Shown piece by piece: positions 35,089 to 47,339 of a DNA stretch of 64,000 bases. The position numbers and the translations under genes are program-made. Source of the stretch: Phocoena phocoena (Eukaryota > Chordata > Mammalia > Artiodactyla > Phocoenidae); contig NC_089221.1 of NCBI RefSeq assembly GCF_963924675.1, positions 6,383,851-6,447,850 on the forward strand. The letters run 5' to 3'. Positions within the stretch are counted from its first letter, which is position 1. Each line of letters opens with the position of its first letter. The notes beneath the pieces were generated by a model. The model saw only the letters and a program-made list of their open reading frames with translations. It did not search any database and was not told the origin of the DNA.

Positions 35089-36084
35089 CATATACAATAA
35101 AGTCTCTAGGACTGGCTAGAGCTGCAATTCAGATATGCCAGCACATTGAATGCACACCTGCCTAATCCCTGCTGTACACCCCAAATAGATAAAGCCTTCC
35201 ACCTGCCATAGAGCACTCAGGGCACACCAGCAGTGCCAAGATAGGTGCTCTGCTTTGCCTGATACCAGGATCGAAGTAAAAAACAGTCTCAACTCTGCCC
35301 TGATTGAAACCTCAACACCTCACAACTGAGAAAAAATGATTACCTGTAATATACTGGCAGCTAAAACCCAGGCAAGTCTGATTTCACACAATGTAGATTC
35401 ATTCAACCAGAGGAAATAGCAGTTACTACTCTGTAACCCACTGGAATAAAATACAGCAGGAGAGAGAAGAAATCTTGTTCCTTGACAAAGGTTAGCCAAT
35501 TACAATGATAATAGTAATAATAAAAAACAAATGTATAAAATCAGCCTCAGCATGTCTTCATGCAGGACGCCTACCTTGTTAAACTACTTTTATGCCCACT
35601 TTTTAGAACGTTCCTACTAAAGGAATCATTAGAATGTACAATCATTGGCTTTGCTTTATTTTTGTCATGGTTGTTTGTGAATTGTCTGTCAGTATGGTAT
35701 CATTTTGTACTCAAATACATGTTTGGTTACCACCTTTGTGTTTTAACGTAGTTTTATGCTAAAGTCATGGTTAACGTTGGTGTAACTGCTTATGCTGTAA
35801 TTTTCCCAACACATTTCAGAAAGCAAGTGGAGGAAAATGTCATGCTGTACTCAAAATTCAAAAGGGGAATTTTTTAAATGGAAGCTATTATGCACCTATT
35901 TTTTTAATTAGCTTCACTCCCATTCTGTTATGCCCTACTCATTAACCTCTCTTGTTCTTCGATAAGAGGTTCTTCTGATCTTATTTGATTTTCCCCTTGA
36001 GGATTCAGTAGGGACTCCAGGCTTGATGTACCATTCAGTCGTTTTCTGCTATTGACATAAAACAGTGATTTATATGCAGATTTT
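35089..36084 (+). other. ADCY2: Intron, nothing recognised
   Basis: About 1 kb of AT-rich intron following the minisatellite. Confidence 0.7.
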
Positions 36085-36560
36085 CATGTATTCATTCATT
36101 TACTCATTTAGCAAGCATTTGTTAAAGGGTGAGCAATGTCATCATTTGCTCAGCATCAGACATGCATACCAAGACCCCAGGCCTCGTGTTACCCCTCAAA
36201 GCCCTGAGTGAGGGGAAGAAAAATCACTGCACAGATGCCCTACAGTTGTGACAGGTAAAGAGGAGCAGGACAGCACAGATGAAAAGTCTCAAGTTTTCCG
36301 GAGGAGGTGACACCTGGGCCAAACCTTGAAGGAAACTAAGAGGGAGAGAGGGAAACCTTCATGGTGTGATAACAGGACGTGCCAGGGTCAGAGGTGTGCT
36401 CCCCAGTCTTTAGCACAATCAGGACACAGGACGCCCCTGCAGGAGTCTCTCAGGGTAAAAAGGCTTGAGTGGGAAGTTGGATGCCCTGAGAAGCAACTTG
36501 GATTCCACCTGAGGGGGTGGGGCGTGAGCACTTTGAATGGTTCTAATCAATGACTGTGTG
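36085..36560 (+). repeat. Possible further copy of the unnamed old repeat
   Basis: 'ggaggaggtgacacctgggc' and 'aaccttgaaggaaactaagag' fit the first part of the repeat also seen at 26890 and 51215. Support is limited to a few landmarks. Confidence 0.4.
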
Positions 36561-36702
36561 ATCACCTCCATCCTGCTGGTATGCAGTGGATTCCTTAAGA
36601 CAGGAAGACCCTAAAGTGAATACTGCAGAGCCAAACCAGAGATGGCCAGGCCCCCGTGAGGACGGAGCTCAGAACAGGGGTTTTGACTTAGTCTGGGTGG
36701 GT

Positions 36703-37200
36703 GATGTCAGCTGAAAAACAATGCACAACCTGAGAGTTGTGAGTTAAGTTTTACTGGGGGCAAAATGAGGACTGTAGGCCAGGAGACAGCCTCTCAGGTA
36801 GCTCTGAGGAACTGTCCAAAGAGGTGGGGAGGAGGTCGGTATATACGTGATCTTGGTGAAGGGGGGCACATGCAACCCAGCACATGTTTAGGCAGAAGGT
36901 GGCTCCTTCTCGAGGAGCAGATGTGCCCATTAGTAATTTTAGTGTTTCTAGATGTGAGAAGAGGCAAGAAATTGGGCTCATAAAATCTCCTGAAAATATC
37001 TGAACTATCTGAAGGCCTTTTCTGCCAGTTTTCCCAGAGCACAGATGTCTCATTCATGATCTCCACCCTGAACCCCTTTGAAGGTGTGTTAAAGGTCAGC
37101 GACAGCAGCGGCCAGTGACAAAATCCTTGTAGAGGCAGGTGGCAAGTGGCAATTTTTAGTTGGCGGCGAGGTGAGAGGGAAGAAAATGTGTGCCAGAGGT
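36703..37200. repeat. Probable LTR-type repeat of a hoofed-mammal/whale endogenous retrovirus
   Basis: Landmarks 'caatgcacaacctgagagtt', 'agacagcctctcaggtagct' and 'ccagttttcccagagcac' occur in an order I associate with an LTR-like repeat of cetartiodactyls. No internal viral genes are present, so it would be a solitary remnant. Orientation and exact ends are uncertain. Confidence 0.45.
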
Positions 37201-37765
37201 CTGCCCCAAAGAGGATTACCAGAAGCTTCTCCTGGTAATCAGAGCGGGGAAGAGGAAGCCCTGTGGGTGGACGGACCAGACCATCCCCTCCATGGCAGTA
37301 TTTTTCTCTTGAGGAGCTGGGCAGTCCTATAAGATTTATCTCAATAGAGAAGTGTGCTGTACAGTTAATATTCAGAATGAGATTGCCATGTCAGGTTCTT
37401 CCAGATTGGTTTAAAAAAAAAAAAAAGAAAAACAGTAGGAAAGAGGTAATGTGAAAAGTTCAAAGGGGGAGAAACAGGCGCCTCTGGGGTGCAGGAAAGG
37501 AGCTGGTGAGTTAATGAAGGACACGGGACCCAGGTTTAATTATGTCTGAGTGGAGTGGAGTGCATGTATGGGTGGATGACCGGCCGACCCCAGGGCTGGG
37601 GAAGGATCGGGCTTCCACACCGAGAGACCACCTATCCAGCATCATTTATTTCAGCTGCAGGTCCATGGACCACCTTTCCCAAATGCCACAGGTCACCCAC
37701 GACCTTAGTGCACAACTGAAGCCACTTGGACCTTTGGATTCGAGGCTGCATAGATAGGTATGGTT
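37201..37765 (+). other. ADCY2: Intron, nothing recognised
   Basis: Somewhat GC-richer intron between two LTR-type remnants; no gene signal. Confidence 0.65.
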
Positions 37766-38160
37766 AGTTAGTCAGCTGGGACTGCTGTACAAAATGCCAT
37801 GGGCTGAGTGGCTTAAGCAACAAAAATTTATTTTCTCACAGCTCTGAAGGCTAGAAGTCTGAGTCAGGGTGCCAGCATGGTTGGTTTCTGGTGAGAACTC
37901 TCTCCTTGACTTGCAAGAGGCAGTCCCCTTGCTGTGTGCTCCCGTGGCCTTTCCTCTGGGCTACGCAGAAAAAGAGAAAGAGCGAGCTCTCTGGTGTCAC
38001 GTCTCATAAGTACACTCATTCTCTTGAGTCAGGTTCCCACCCTTAGGACTGCATTCAACTCTAATTACTTCCTTGGAGGCCCCATCTCCAGATACACACA
38101 CTGCAGGTTAGGCCTTCAGCGTATGAAGTGGGAGATATGAACAGTCAGTCCGTAACGAAA
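37766..38160 (-). mobile_element. MaLR (MLT1-type) LTR
   Basis: Nearly full length in reverse orientation: 'gactgctgtacaaaatgcca', 'tggcttaagcaacaaaaat', 'ctctgaaggctagaagtc', 'aggccccatctccagataca' and 'ggagatatgaacagtcagtcc' in the expected order. It is old, with many changes. Confidence 0.75.
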
Positions 38161-39313
38161 GGAAAGTGGTCTTCTCTGTCTTTTAGCATCCCCTTTGTGA
38201 TAACATTCCAGAATAATTCTGCATGAGGATGTGGAAGTACTTTGTCTCTCAGCTCAAGTCAAGATCTTGTTTAGAATTTCCTTTATTGGCCTCAGCCTAG
38301 CACAAAAGCAACTTAGTATAAACTAATAATCATTTTTTTGTGTAGCGCAGGGGCGGGGTTGACTTTCTTTGTGCCAGAGACCACTTGGGTCAGGAACAGT
38401 GTCAGGAGACCAGGAATATTGCACACATTGTCCATTCTCTTTTCTGTCTGTAGTTCCAATTCCCCAAAATATTTGACCTTATTTTCCCACACAAATCTTT
38501 CTGACTCCAAATATCCATATGACATTTATAAATCTCTGAGTTTCCTGTGAATCAGTATTGGGAACTGAGGCCACCTCAGAGAACCAACAGAGGCGTGAGG
38601 CCTGTGGGGAGGATGTGCTCTCCTTAACTCTGAGGACAAAAGAGGAAGAATTGGGCCCATCACTTATGGCTTCAAGGAAGAAGCCTTTGGCCAAACCTGA
38701 CCTGCTGTGGGAAAAGGAAGGCACAGGGTAGCTGTGGGTCCGGTAGTCTCACCATAAATATCTTTGCTGCAAGGGGATTCACCTCAGGACTAATTGGCCT
38801 AAGACAGTTTTGCCATAAAAGATAAAATAAAAGAGAAACATTGAAATGGACATCATTAAACATTAGCAACAAAATTTTGAAAGATTCGATTGCAAAAATA
38901 AAAATGCAAAAAGTACTTAGATGCACTTAAAATGTGTGTAGTTACATGGTTATAGTTGTATTTGGGTGTATCTTAGAGAAAGCAATGGTACTTTCTTTCT
39001 CAAGGTCGATCACTAAGGGTTCAGTATCTAATATCAGACATACATTCTTTACAATATAAAAAAATCTGCTCTAAGCCTCTGCAGATTCCCCTGGGAGTAA
39101 AATGAACAGAGGAGGGACTCTGCTATTTCTTATCAATATGTGTAACGTATATCACTGGTGATACATATCCAGACTGTACTGAAATGTCCCATCACATGCC
39201 CAGTCCTTATATTTCACCAAATCATCTAAGCCAAATTCTGTGCCAAATACCACAATTCTGTCTATTTCATGATCTTCACTGTCAAATGGCAAAAAAAATT
39301 CACCATGTTCCTT
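38161..39313 (+). other. ADCY2: Intron, nothing recognised
   Basis: About 1.1 kb between the LTR and the sense L1. Confidence 0.7.
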
Positions 39314-39860
39314 GACAGATGAATGGATAAAGAAGATGTGGCACATATAAACAATGGAATATTACTCAGCCATAAAAAGAAACGAATATGAGTTATTTGT
39401 AGTGAGGTGGATGGACCTAGAGTCTGTCATACAGAGTGAAGAAGTCAGAAAGAGAAAAACAAATACCGTATGCTAACACATATATATGGAATCTAAAAAG
39501 AAAAAAAGGTTCTGAAGAACCTAGGGGCAGGACAGGAATAAAGATGCAGACATAGAGAATGGACTTGGGGACACGGGGAGGGGGAAGGGTGAGCTGGGAC
39601 AAAGTGAGAGAGTGGCATGGACATATACACACTACCAAATGTAAAATAGATAGCTAGTGGGAAGCAGCCACATAGCACAGGGAGATCAGCTCAGTGCTTT
39701 GTGACCACCTAGAGGGGTGAGATAGGGAGGGTGGGAGGGATATGCAGGCGCAAGGAGATATGGGGATATATGTATATGTATAGCTGATTTACTTTGTTAT
39801 AAAGCAGAAACTAACACACCATTGTAAAGCAATTATACTCCAATAAAGATGTTAAGAAAA
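39314..39860 (+). mobile_element. 5'-truncated L1 3' end, sense
   Basis: Begins in the ORF2 tail ('tgacagatgaatggataaag') and continues through the 3' UTR with G runs at 39567-39589 to 'ctccaataaagatgttaag'. It is close in sequence to the element at 1-2648. I could not find a clean target duplication. Confidence 0.93.
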
Positions 39861-41352
39861 ATAAAATAAATTTAAAACTTTTAAAAAAGAAATGTATACT
39901 CATCAAGAATTATACAACCATTTCTTTTTGGGGAGGATAGGACCTGGATTCTTCTTTTGCCTCCAGCTTCTACTATTGCATGATAAATTTGGTAGAGACG
40001 GCAGGAGAGAACAAGCTGTTGTATCTAGATCAGTCAAAGAGCCAATGATTAATGCTCTCGAAGACTGTTGTCAATTACTAGCTGCCTTTTATATATTTGC
40101 CATAGCTTGGTAAACTGTTGGTTTTGGTGGGTGGGAGAGATGGCTGCTCACTGAAGGATGTGCAAAGATTGATATATTATCATTTTCTAGTGTAATGAAT
40201 CCAAAATTGTGAATCAACAGTTATCTATTATGGCAAAACGGCCTTATGGCTAATTAGTTGTACAGCAACTCTGCTTGCAGCCAAGATTCTTATGAGCAAA
40301 TACCTTGAATCAACAATTGGAATTCCATCCTTTCTCCAAACATTCATCCAGGGATCAAGTCTTATGAACCTGGGTTAGGCGTTGGGGACACAAAGAAAGG
40401 CAGACTTTGTCTTGAGGGCTTCCTGTCCACCTGCAGGACAGACAGGTAACTAAAACCTAGAAAGATGGGGGCCCCACTAACCAATGAGGAGCTGGTTTTA
40501 TCTCCACTTTATAAATTTTGCTCGTATTTTATTTCCAAGCTTATATTATCCAGGAGCATTTTTTAAATAGAAATTTCATCTGTAATAAAGAAAATAAACT
40601 TTTTAATAAGTTACTGAAATACATTATTCATAGGATATCCATAATGAATACACAGTTCTAAAAAATGAGTATAGTTAAAATTTATCTTAAATTTTATTTT
40701 CTGCTTCTTCTAATATTAACCAACCTTGGATTCCTCCAACTCGTGCCATAAAACAGAACAATAACCTATCTCTGCAGCTGGGGCAGTCATAATATCAAAA
40801 AAAATTTATTTTCCTGATACCTAAAGCTTATAACCTTGAATCCAAAAGTATTTTTAAAGTTCTCACTCTTAATGGCAATCATTCTAGAATACATGACTGA
40901 CTTCTGGGCTACAGTTGAAATTGCACTGTCTGTGCTTTAGTCTCCTGGGAGACTCAAGTTCATTGTGGTGCGTGTGCTGTGAGCATCTTCAGAACTGTCC
41001 AGATGTTCCAGGCACACGGCTGTCCAGGTAGCCCTGGAGATGTTCCTCCTCAAATGAGGCGGTGTCCTGGGTTAACTGGGTCAACCCTAATGTGAAACCT
41101 CAGTGTACATTTCGACCTGAGTCTGAAATCAGGAGGTGACTGTCCCTGTTGATTATGTGATAATGTGTGACAGTTCACTTGGTCTTTATTCCTGGATCGT
41201 CAAAGGCCTTCCCCATTTGTCTTTATCTCCCAAATACATTGCAGTTAGTCAAAATCCATAGAGATATGACCAATGGGTTGGAAAAGTGCTATATTTAGGA
41301 ATTCTTGGAACTTGATCATTGTTTTCACAGGTATAACATTTTATCTCTAGAA

Positions 41353-41406
<54 letters not shown>

Positions 41407-42636
41407 TCTCTCTGCCTGTATATAGATATATAAGTATAGATATAAATGTAGATGTAGCTATATAGTTATATACACTTGGAAATATATACATAAATATGCA
41501 GGTATTTGTGCATAAATACTACATGCATATACATAAGCAATTCAGGTAATTATATATTTTAATTATAAAAGTCTTTATTTTTAAAAAATCAGAAAGTAGA
41601 AATAAAAATTCCTCAGTGTAGTGACTTAGCCTAGATGGTAATTTATTTTGTTTGTAATTATTTCTAGGTATTTTTCTTGATGCATAGATTTCAATTTTTT
41701 CTTACATTTCTGTACTCATGGCTATAAGAATGTGATATCTCTCTGTTTTCTTAGCTTTATTTCATAAACTGTGTGTTTATTTTACTGCAAAATGTGTGAC
41801 TGTACCGGGCATCATATGCCCAGCTTGCTGGGTCATATACCCAGCGTGGCCATTTAACCTGCGATTATACACAATGTTCTAGTGAAGAAGAGTTTTGTCT
41901 TTAAGGTCTTTCTCTATCTCAACTGCTTTCCCAAAACAGATTTCTGAAAGTCAATCAATGTATAAGAATGTTACTTCCATATGCCTTTTATTTTTCAACA
42001 TCTGAGAGATATATATGTATTATGTATGTGTGTGTTTATGTTGGCATCAATGTACTATGTTAGTGGTCTGACCTGATTGCTGCTTATATTAGTATTTGTA
42101 CCCATTTTTTGAAATCTATATTCAAGCATGACTTTTTTTTTACTTTATAGAAATGAAAAACATGACAATGAAAGTATTTTTAGTAAGTGTGAAAGGAGTA
42201 AAATCTTCTTGCCTACATCTGGAAGCCACTCTAAATATTTCTGATGCTCTGTGATGTGTTGCTTGCTATAAGCTAAGAAAAATGGTGCTTCTCTCTGAAC
42301 CAGATCCTTTAGGAGATGAAAGTAACATGTGGTTTCAGTAAGACATAAGGGAATAAATTTATTGATGTACTTGAGTCCTTTTGATGACTTATCTCCCTAA
42401 TTATTTAAGTTGGATAACTTGAGTTTCAATTTGGTTTGACAGTTGGTTTGTAATGTAGAATTTTCAAGGAAAGCAATATGTGAATAAGCATATTATATTT
42501 GCATATCCTGTTAACAAACCTAGATTCCATACTTGGCATTGTGAAGAAAGAAAAATGCAAGTCATTTTTAAAAAATGGTTCCAGATGTTTGGTTGGAGGT
42601 TTGGTTTTATAATGTGTCTGTCCTTTTTATTTCCAG
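39861..42636 (+). other. ADCY2: Intron before the ninth exon
   Basis: Includes the TA microsatellite at 41354 and a possible fragment of the unnamed old repeat at about 40320-40480 ('ggcgttggggacacaaaga'). The rest is AT-rich and unrecognised. The acceptor is 'ctttttatttccag'. Confidence 0.7.
41354..41405. repeat. (TA)26 microsatellite
   Basis: 52 nt of uninterrupted TA repeat; a perfect palindrome that can form a cruciform. Confidence 0.97.
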
Positions 42637-42706
42637 GCAATGGCTCAAGTCTGAAGACATTCAGAGAATCTCATTGCTTTTCTACAATAAAATACTAGAA
42701 AAAGAA
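42637..42706 (+). CDS. ADCY2: ADCY2 internal exon: linker just before membrane span 7
   Basis: The exon is 70 nt: one base completing lysine, then 23 codons (QWLKSEDIQRISLLFYNKIL, EKE), ending before 'gtaagc'. It is the juxtamembrane segment joining C1b to the second membrane bundle. The splice sites are canonical. Confidence 0.97.
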
Positions 42707-45292
42707 GTAAGCTATTTTTTTCTTCAAAATCAATCATTTTTCCAAAATATTAGTTTTTTTTAAATTCCATCATGAAATTGTATTCATAGCATTTTACATG
42801 AAACATTTAAACTGCCTCTAACCATATCCGATTTCTTTCTAGCTTTTCCTGTGGTTCTTCCAGGCATATATTGTTTTACCACATTTCTGGTTACCAGGTT
42901 TCTGTCTTTGGCTAGTCACCTCTTTCAACACTCCTGTTAGTAAATGATGTCTGTGTGATGTGGAGCTAAGGGAAAGGGAAGAATTGAATATCTTGCTTTC
43001 TCAGTGAGAAATTTTCTTAGAAAAGATTTTTAAAGAAAGCAAAATCCTTTCTGACAAATTTACAGTGTCTTTACACAAATTATTTTAACTTTTTGATAAA
43101 AATATGAGATTTACATTCAACCCCTGTTTGGGAGAATTAGAAACTTTTAAGTTTTGTTGCATCTAAATACTTTCACATTTTAACTCCTAAAGTAGAGCTA
43201 TTTCAGGCACAAATAAATAACCAGACATTTAATTTATACATGTCAAGCTTAACCAGGATTTGCTAAAATGAATTAAGTAATTATTGCAGAAAGGACAACT
43301 GTTCTAGGTTGGCCTTATTCATTTGCCTTTTTTTGTGTGTTGATCTAGAAAAAGAGTAGGTTAGAGGTAATTTGCACAATCTAACCATATAATTATAGTT
43401 TTAGTTTGAACAGAAGCTACTATGTTAATGGCAACAGTCACAGCACAGGTATTAAAACTCTGTTGAGAAAATTCAGTTCATTGTTTTATGGAGATTGAAT
43501 GGACATAGAAAATATCAAAATTCTTTCCAAAACTCATCAAGGTTGGATTTTACAATTACACCAAAGCTTTCTTTTGTTCTAGTGAGTGATCAAGAAGATC
43601 ACTTTTCTGCTTCTAAGTCAAGGACTTTGACTGCAGAGAGTTTACCAAATTTATGTTTGATACAATTTATTATTATTATTATTAAGCAACTTAGACACTA
43701 ATGACTACTTACTGTTTAAATGTTAAATTATTTCCTTCCTGATAGAAGTCCTTTTCTTTGATTAATACCACAAGGAAATTCCAAGTCATGTCTCTGCACA
43801 AAGCACAGAAAATAAGGACATAACTGAGTGCATAAAATATAATCACATTTCAGCAATTACGCTAGCAGAGCTTCTTCATCAGCTTTGTAAATTATCCTGG
43901 CTATGAAGTCACAAAAGTCACCAAAGAAATATTCTAGTAAACAGAAAATGATCATTATTAAAACATGCAGCTTTTGCTGACATTCCCCATGTGTACATAT
44001 TTGCAGAGGCAGACTTTAGACAGCATTGAGATTTAAGCTCACTTTTTGTCCTCCTATTCCCAACCTGCTCTTCAGGCCAGCAGGAGGGGTAAAAAGCAGC
44101 AAGACATAGAGGAAGAGAAGCCAGACCACCCAGAGGTCTATCATCTGCACCAAAATCCCAGAGGCTAAACCCGAGAAATACACACCTAACTTCCCATAAC
44201 TTGGGACACAGTTTGTGCAGATACACTAATGCAACCTGCCAGCATTGTCAGGAGGCTTCGATAGCATTGCCACAAAAACTTGATTTCCTTTAATTTTACC
44301 ATAGAACCCTTGTTTGAGAGGCAATAGTGCCTCGTGGCTGGAAGCCTGGGTTCGGGAGCCAGTCCAGCGGGATGAAGATTCTGGTTGCACCATGTGCTGT
44401 GTGTTTCTAAGAATGTTAATCAGTTGTTCTGGTCCAAAGTTTTTTCATACAAAACTAGAGACGGCAATAGTTCCTGCCTCACGCAGTTGTTGTGAGGATT
44501 AAATGAGTTAGTCCGCAGAAAGCCTTGAGAGTGCCCGGCACACCATCACCAGAGTCAAGGGGACATGTGGCAGACTGAGTGCAGCGTTGGCTGGCTTTTC
44601 CTGCATAAGCCAAGAAGAGCAGCCCCAGGCGGGCAGCTACACTGGTCAGTTTATGATCCTGGATGTTATGGAAAGCCATGTGAAACTGCTGATTATGCTG
44701 GGCAAGTAGAAAGAGTCCAACAGCCAGGCCCAGACAGGCAAACAGATGTTCGTAGAGGACAGAGCCTGCTGGTCTTCTGTCTTATAATTTCACTCACCAC
44801 CTCTCGATAATAAAATAAAAAGCTAAAACAAATAAATAAAATGAGAATATTGCATTTCCTCAGTACTCTTCAAAAGCAAAATATGGCTATGTGAAAAGTC
44901 AGTTTCTTTCCACAAGCAATCTCGGACCTTAGACCCACAAGGGAGGCAGGACACCTGCACACTTCATTGGTCCATTCAGTTCACTCACTCGTCTTTCTGG
45001 CCAGGTGCTCTGTCTCCTTGCTGGAGGGATTCGATTGCCTCTACATGGGTTTCTGAACAGGTCGACTCACGGAAGTCATGGTCTTTGAAGTCACCCTTTC
45101 ACAGCTCGTTTGGAGAGAGGAAGCTCTCTTTGCCAGAGGTGAACAGCCATTGTCCTTAGGTTGTCTTTTTCCACAGTCTGCAGGTGACGAGTGTGATGGA
45201 TGAACCAGGTACAGTTAGATGTACCTGCTGGATGACTGTTTCAGCCCTTCTCTCAGACAACCTGTCATTCCTGGTTTCTTTTCCCCCCTTAG
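42707..45292 (+). other. ADCY2: Intron before the tenth exon
   Basis: Holds the MIR at 44330. No other element recognised. The acceptor 'cttttccccccttag' is strong. Confidence 0.7.
44330..44545 (+). mobile_element. MIR SINE
   Basis: 'gcctgggttcgggagcc', then a diverged centre, then 'gttgttgtgaggattaaatg' and 'gtgcccggcacac': MIR landmarks in correct order and sense orientation. Confidence 0.82.
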
Positions 45293-45390
45293 TACCGAGC
45301 CACTGCACTGCCAGCCTTCAAGTATTACGTGACCTGCGCCTGCCTCATATTCTTCTGCATCTTCATCGTGCAGATCCTGGTCTTACCCAA
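45293..45390 (+). CDS. ADCY2: ADCY2 internal exon: membrane span 7
   Basis: The exon is 98 nt: 32 codons from YRATALPAFKYY through the hydrophobic run VTCACLIFFCIFIVQILVLP, then AA of a lysine codon before 'gtaagt'. The hydrophobic run of about 20 residues is membrane span 7, the first of the second six-span bundle. The start phase is 0 and the end phase fits the exon at 61107, almost 16 kb away. Confidence 0.97.
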
Positions 45391-47278
45391 GTAAGTACAT
45401 ACGGTTCTACGTTGTCATTCTCACTGGGTGTGTATTTCTGCTGGACTCAGTTATACTAAGGGTTACGAGAGGATGCACAGTTTCCAATGGAGCGCTTATG
45501 TAACATGGGCGGGCGGCAGGCAGGGTGGGGAGAGGACGGCGGGCAGGGGAGGTGATTTCAGGCTCTGTGAAGCTAAGTGGCCCCCGTGTCTTATTCAGTT
45601 TTAGTAATTTTGAATTTTCAAAGTGGACATGTTGATTGACCTTCTAGGGATTTTTTAAAAAATAAATTTAACCATTTTACTTTGATTTCCATATTATTCT
45701 GATGCTTATGTCTAAGAAATGTAACCCAGTAAGTTTACCCAGGAAGAGCAAAATCACCAGATGTTGTTTCTAATAAACAAACAACATTATTATGTATTGA
45801 AAGGACAAAACCTGCTCTAGGCTTACTTTGCCCACCCCTTCATTCTGATTTCATGTTCTCCCTGAAGCCCACCCTCACCGCCATCTCTGAGTGTTATGAG
45901 TCACTGTCTAGCTTGCCCCTCCCAGGAGAGACCTGGGTACAGAGAACTGGATAACCAGATTTCACATTTTTCCTCCTACTGGTGAAAACCCAATCACTCC
46001 ATGATTCCTAGGTAGACGTTCTCTTATACCTTATTAAGGAGTGGAATGTAAGTCAACTGACTTTCTTTAAAGAAACTGATTTTTTTCTCATCCTACAATC
46101 TAAAAGAAAATGCTTGTCCTTCTTTCAATAATTGGGGATAAGAAAGAAATTTAAGAAAAATTTTCTTTCCACTCATCATTACCTCTTTTGTAAAGGCCAC
46201 AACGACCATTTTCAGTCTAGTTGGAGTTAGTTGTATTATTGCATTTAACTTCAGCTGTGCAGCCGGCATTTGTGGGCAACCTGAATTTCTGAGTCTGGGT
46301 TACAGTTTGTCTCATGAAGATGCTGAGCAAACTAGAAAGAAATGGTCTGCCTTTCTCTTCATACCCCAAAGGATGTTCTTCTGGACAACTAGCCAATACC
46401 AAGGCATTTAAAGATTAATAACAAGTGATCGTATTATTCGTACATGTACAATCCCAAAGCTATCTGCCCCCTTTTAGAAGAGGTTCCCACTGGCCACCCC
46501 CTTCCTCCTCTTTCCCCCCATAAATGAGCATTGAAATACATTTGCCAAATGAGTTCTTCCTCTAGACTTACACAGTCTTCAGTGAAATTTGCCAAGGTCA
46601 ACCTGTCAGTTTTCCAATGAAAAAAAAAATGTTAACAATTAAGCTTTTTCTAAGTTCCAGGCCTCTGCCACATGGTACAGGAGAGAAACAGCTGTTCCTG
46701 CACAGACAGGGCTTATTGAATAGTAAAGCCGAAGGGCATGTAAAAAGTGATGTAGTTGAAACAAGTGTTACCAAGGGGAATGAGCCCTTATTTATACTCT
46801 AAAGTAGAGACATTCATTCATTTTTCTACATCTTCCTATTGGATGAGTATTTTCATATTTTCTACATCACAATTAAGACAAGGTTTATCACCTACTGTTT
46901 GGGAGGGGAGAAAGTGACCAGAGCGTTATAAAAGACGATGCCAAAGAGGACAAAAGGACTTCTGGGGACCAGGAAAAACATTCCATGGAATTACACTTTA
47001 AAAAAAATCAAGTTGGTGTCTTTTCTGTCTTCGCTTTTATTTTTTTGTCTCTTTTCTGTTGTGTTGTTTTATGAGAACCCATCGAAGTTCATTCCCTCAG
47101 GCATCATTACCAATTACTGTGTTTCTCTTGAGCAACAAGTTGGATTTTGAGCATAAGTGTTGTGAAATAGGTACGGGTCACATTTCCCTCTCTGTGTTGG
47201 CAGTTAGAAGGCGCAGAGTAAGGTCTGCGGACGCCTTTCTTGGAGACTTTAGACCTGCACTTTCTATACCAACCTCAC
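45391..47278 (+). other. ADCY2: Start of the 15.7-kb intron
   Basis: A G-rich, CpG-containing patch at 45507-45549 lies about 115 nt after the donor. The remainder is unrecognised. Confidence 0.7.
45507..45549 (+). other. G-rich patch, possible quadruplex-forming
   Basis: Six runs of three or more G within 43 nt (45507-09, 45511-13, 45523-25, 45527-30, 45541-43 and 45546-49). Not all loops are within the strict 7-nt limit, so this is a possibility only. Confidence 0.5.
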
Positions 47279-47308
47279 AGTATAGTATAGTATAGTATAG
47301 TATAGTAT
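47279..47308. repeat. (TATAG)n pentanucleotide repeat
   Basis: Five perfect TATAG units (47281-47305) plus partial units on both sides. Confidence 0.95.
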
Positions 47309-47339
47309 TTATCCTTCATTTTTCTTTCACGTTAATGTC

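Noticed and set aside
34347..35100. Several overlapping open frames of 70-150 codons on both strands.
   Set aside because: They come from the minisatellite: its unit has no stop in most frames and its length (78/82) mixes the frames. They have no relation to a gene.
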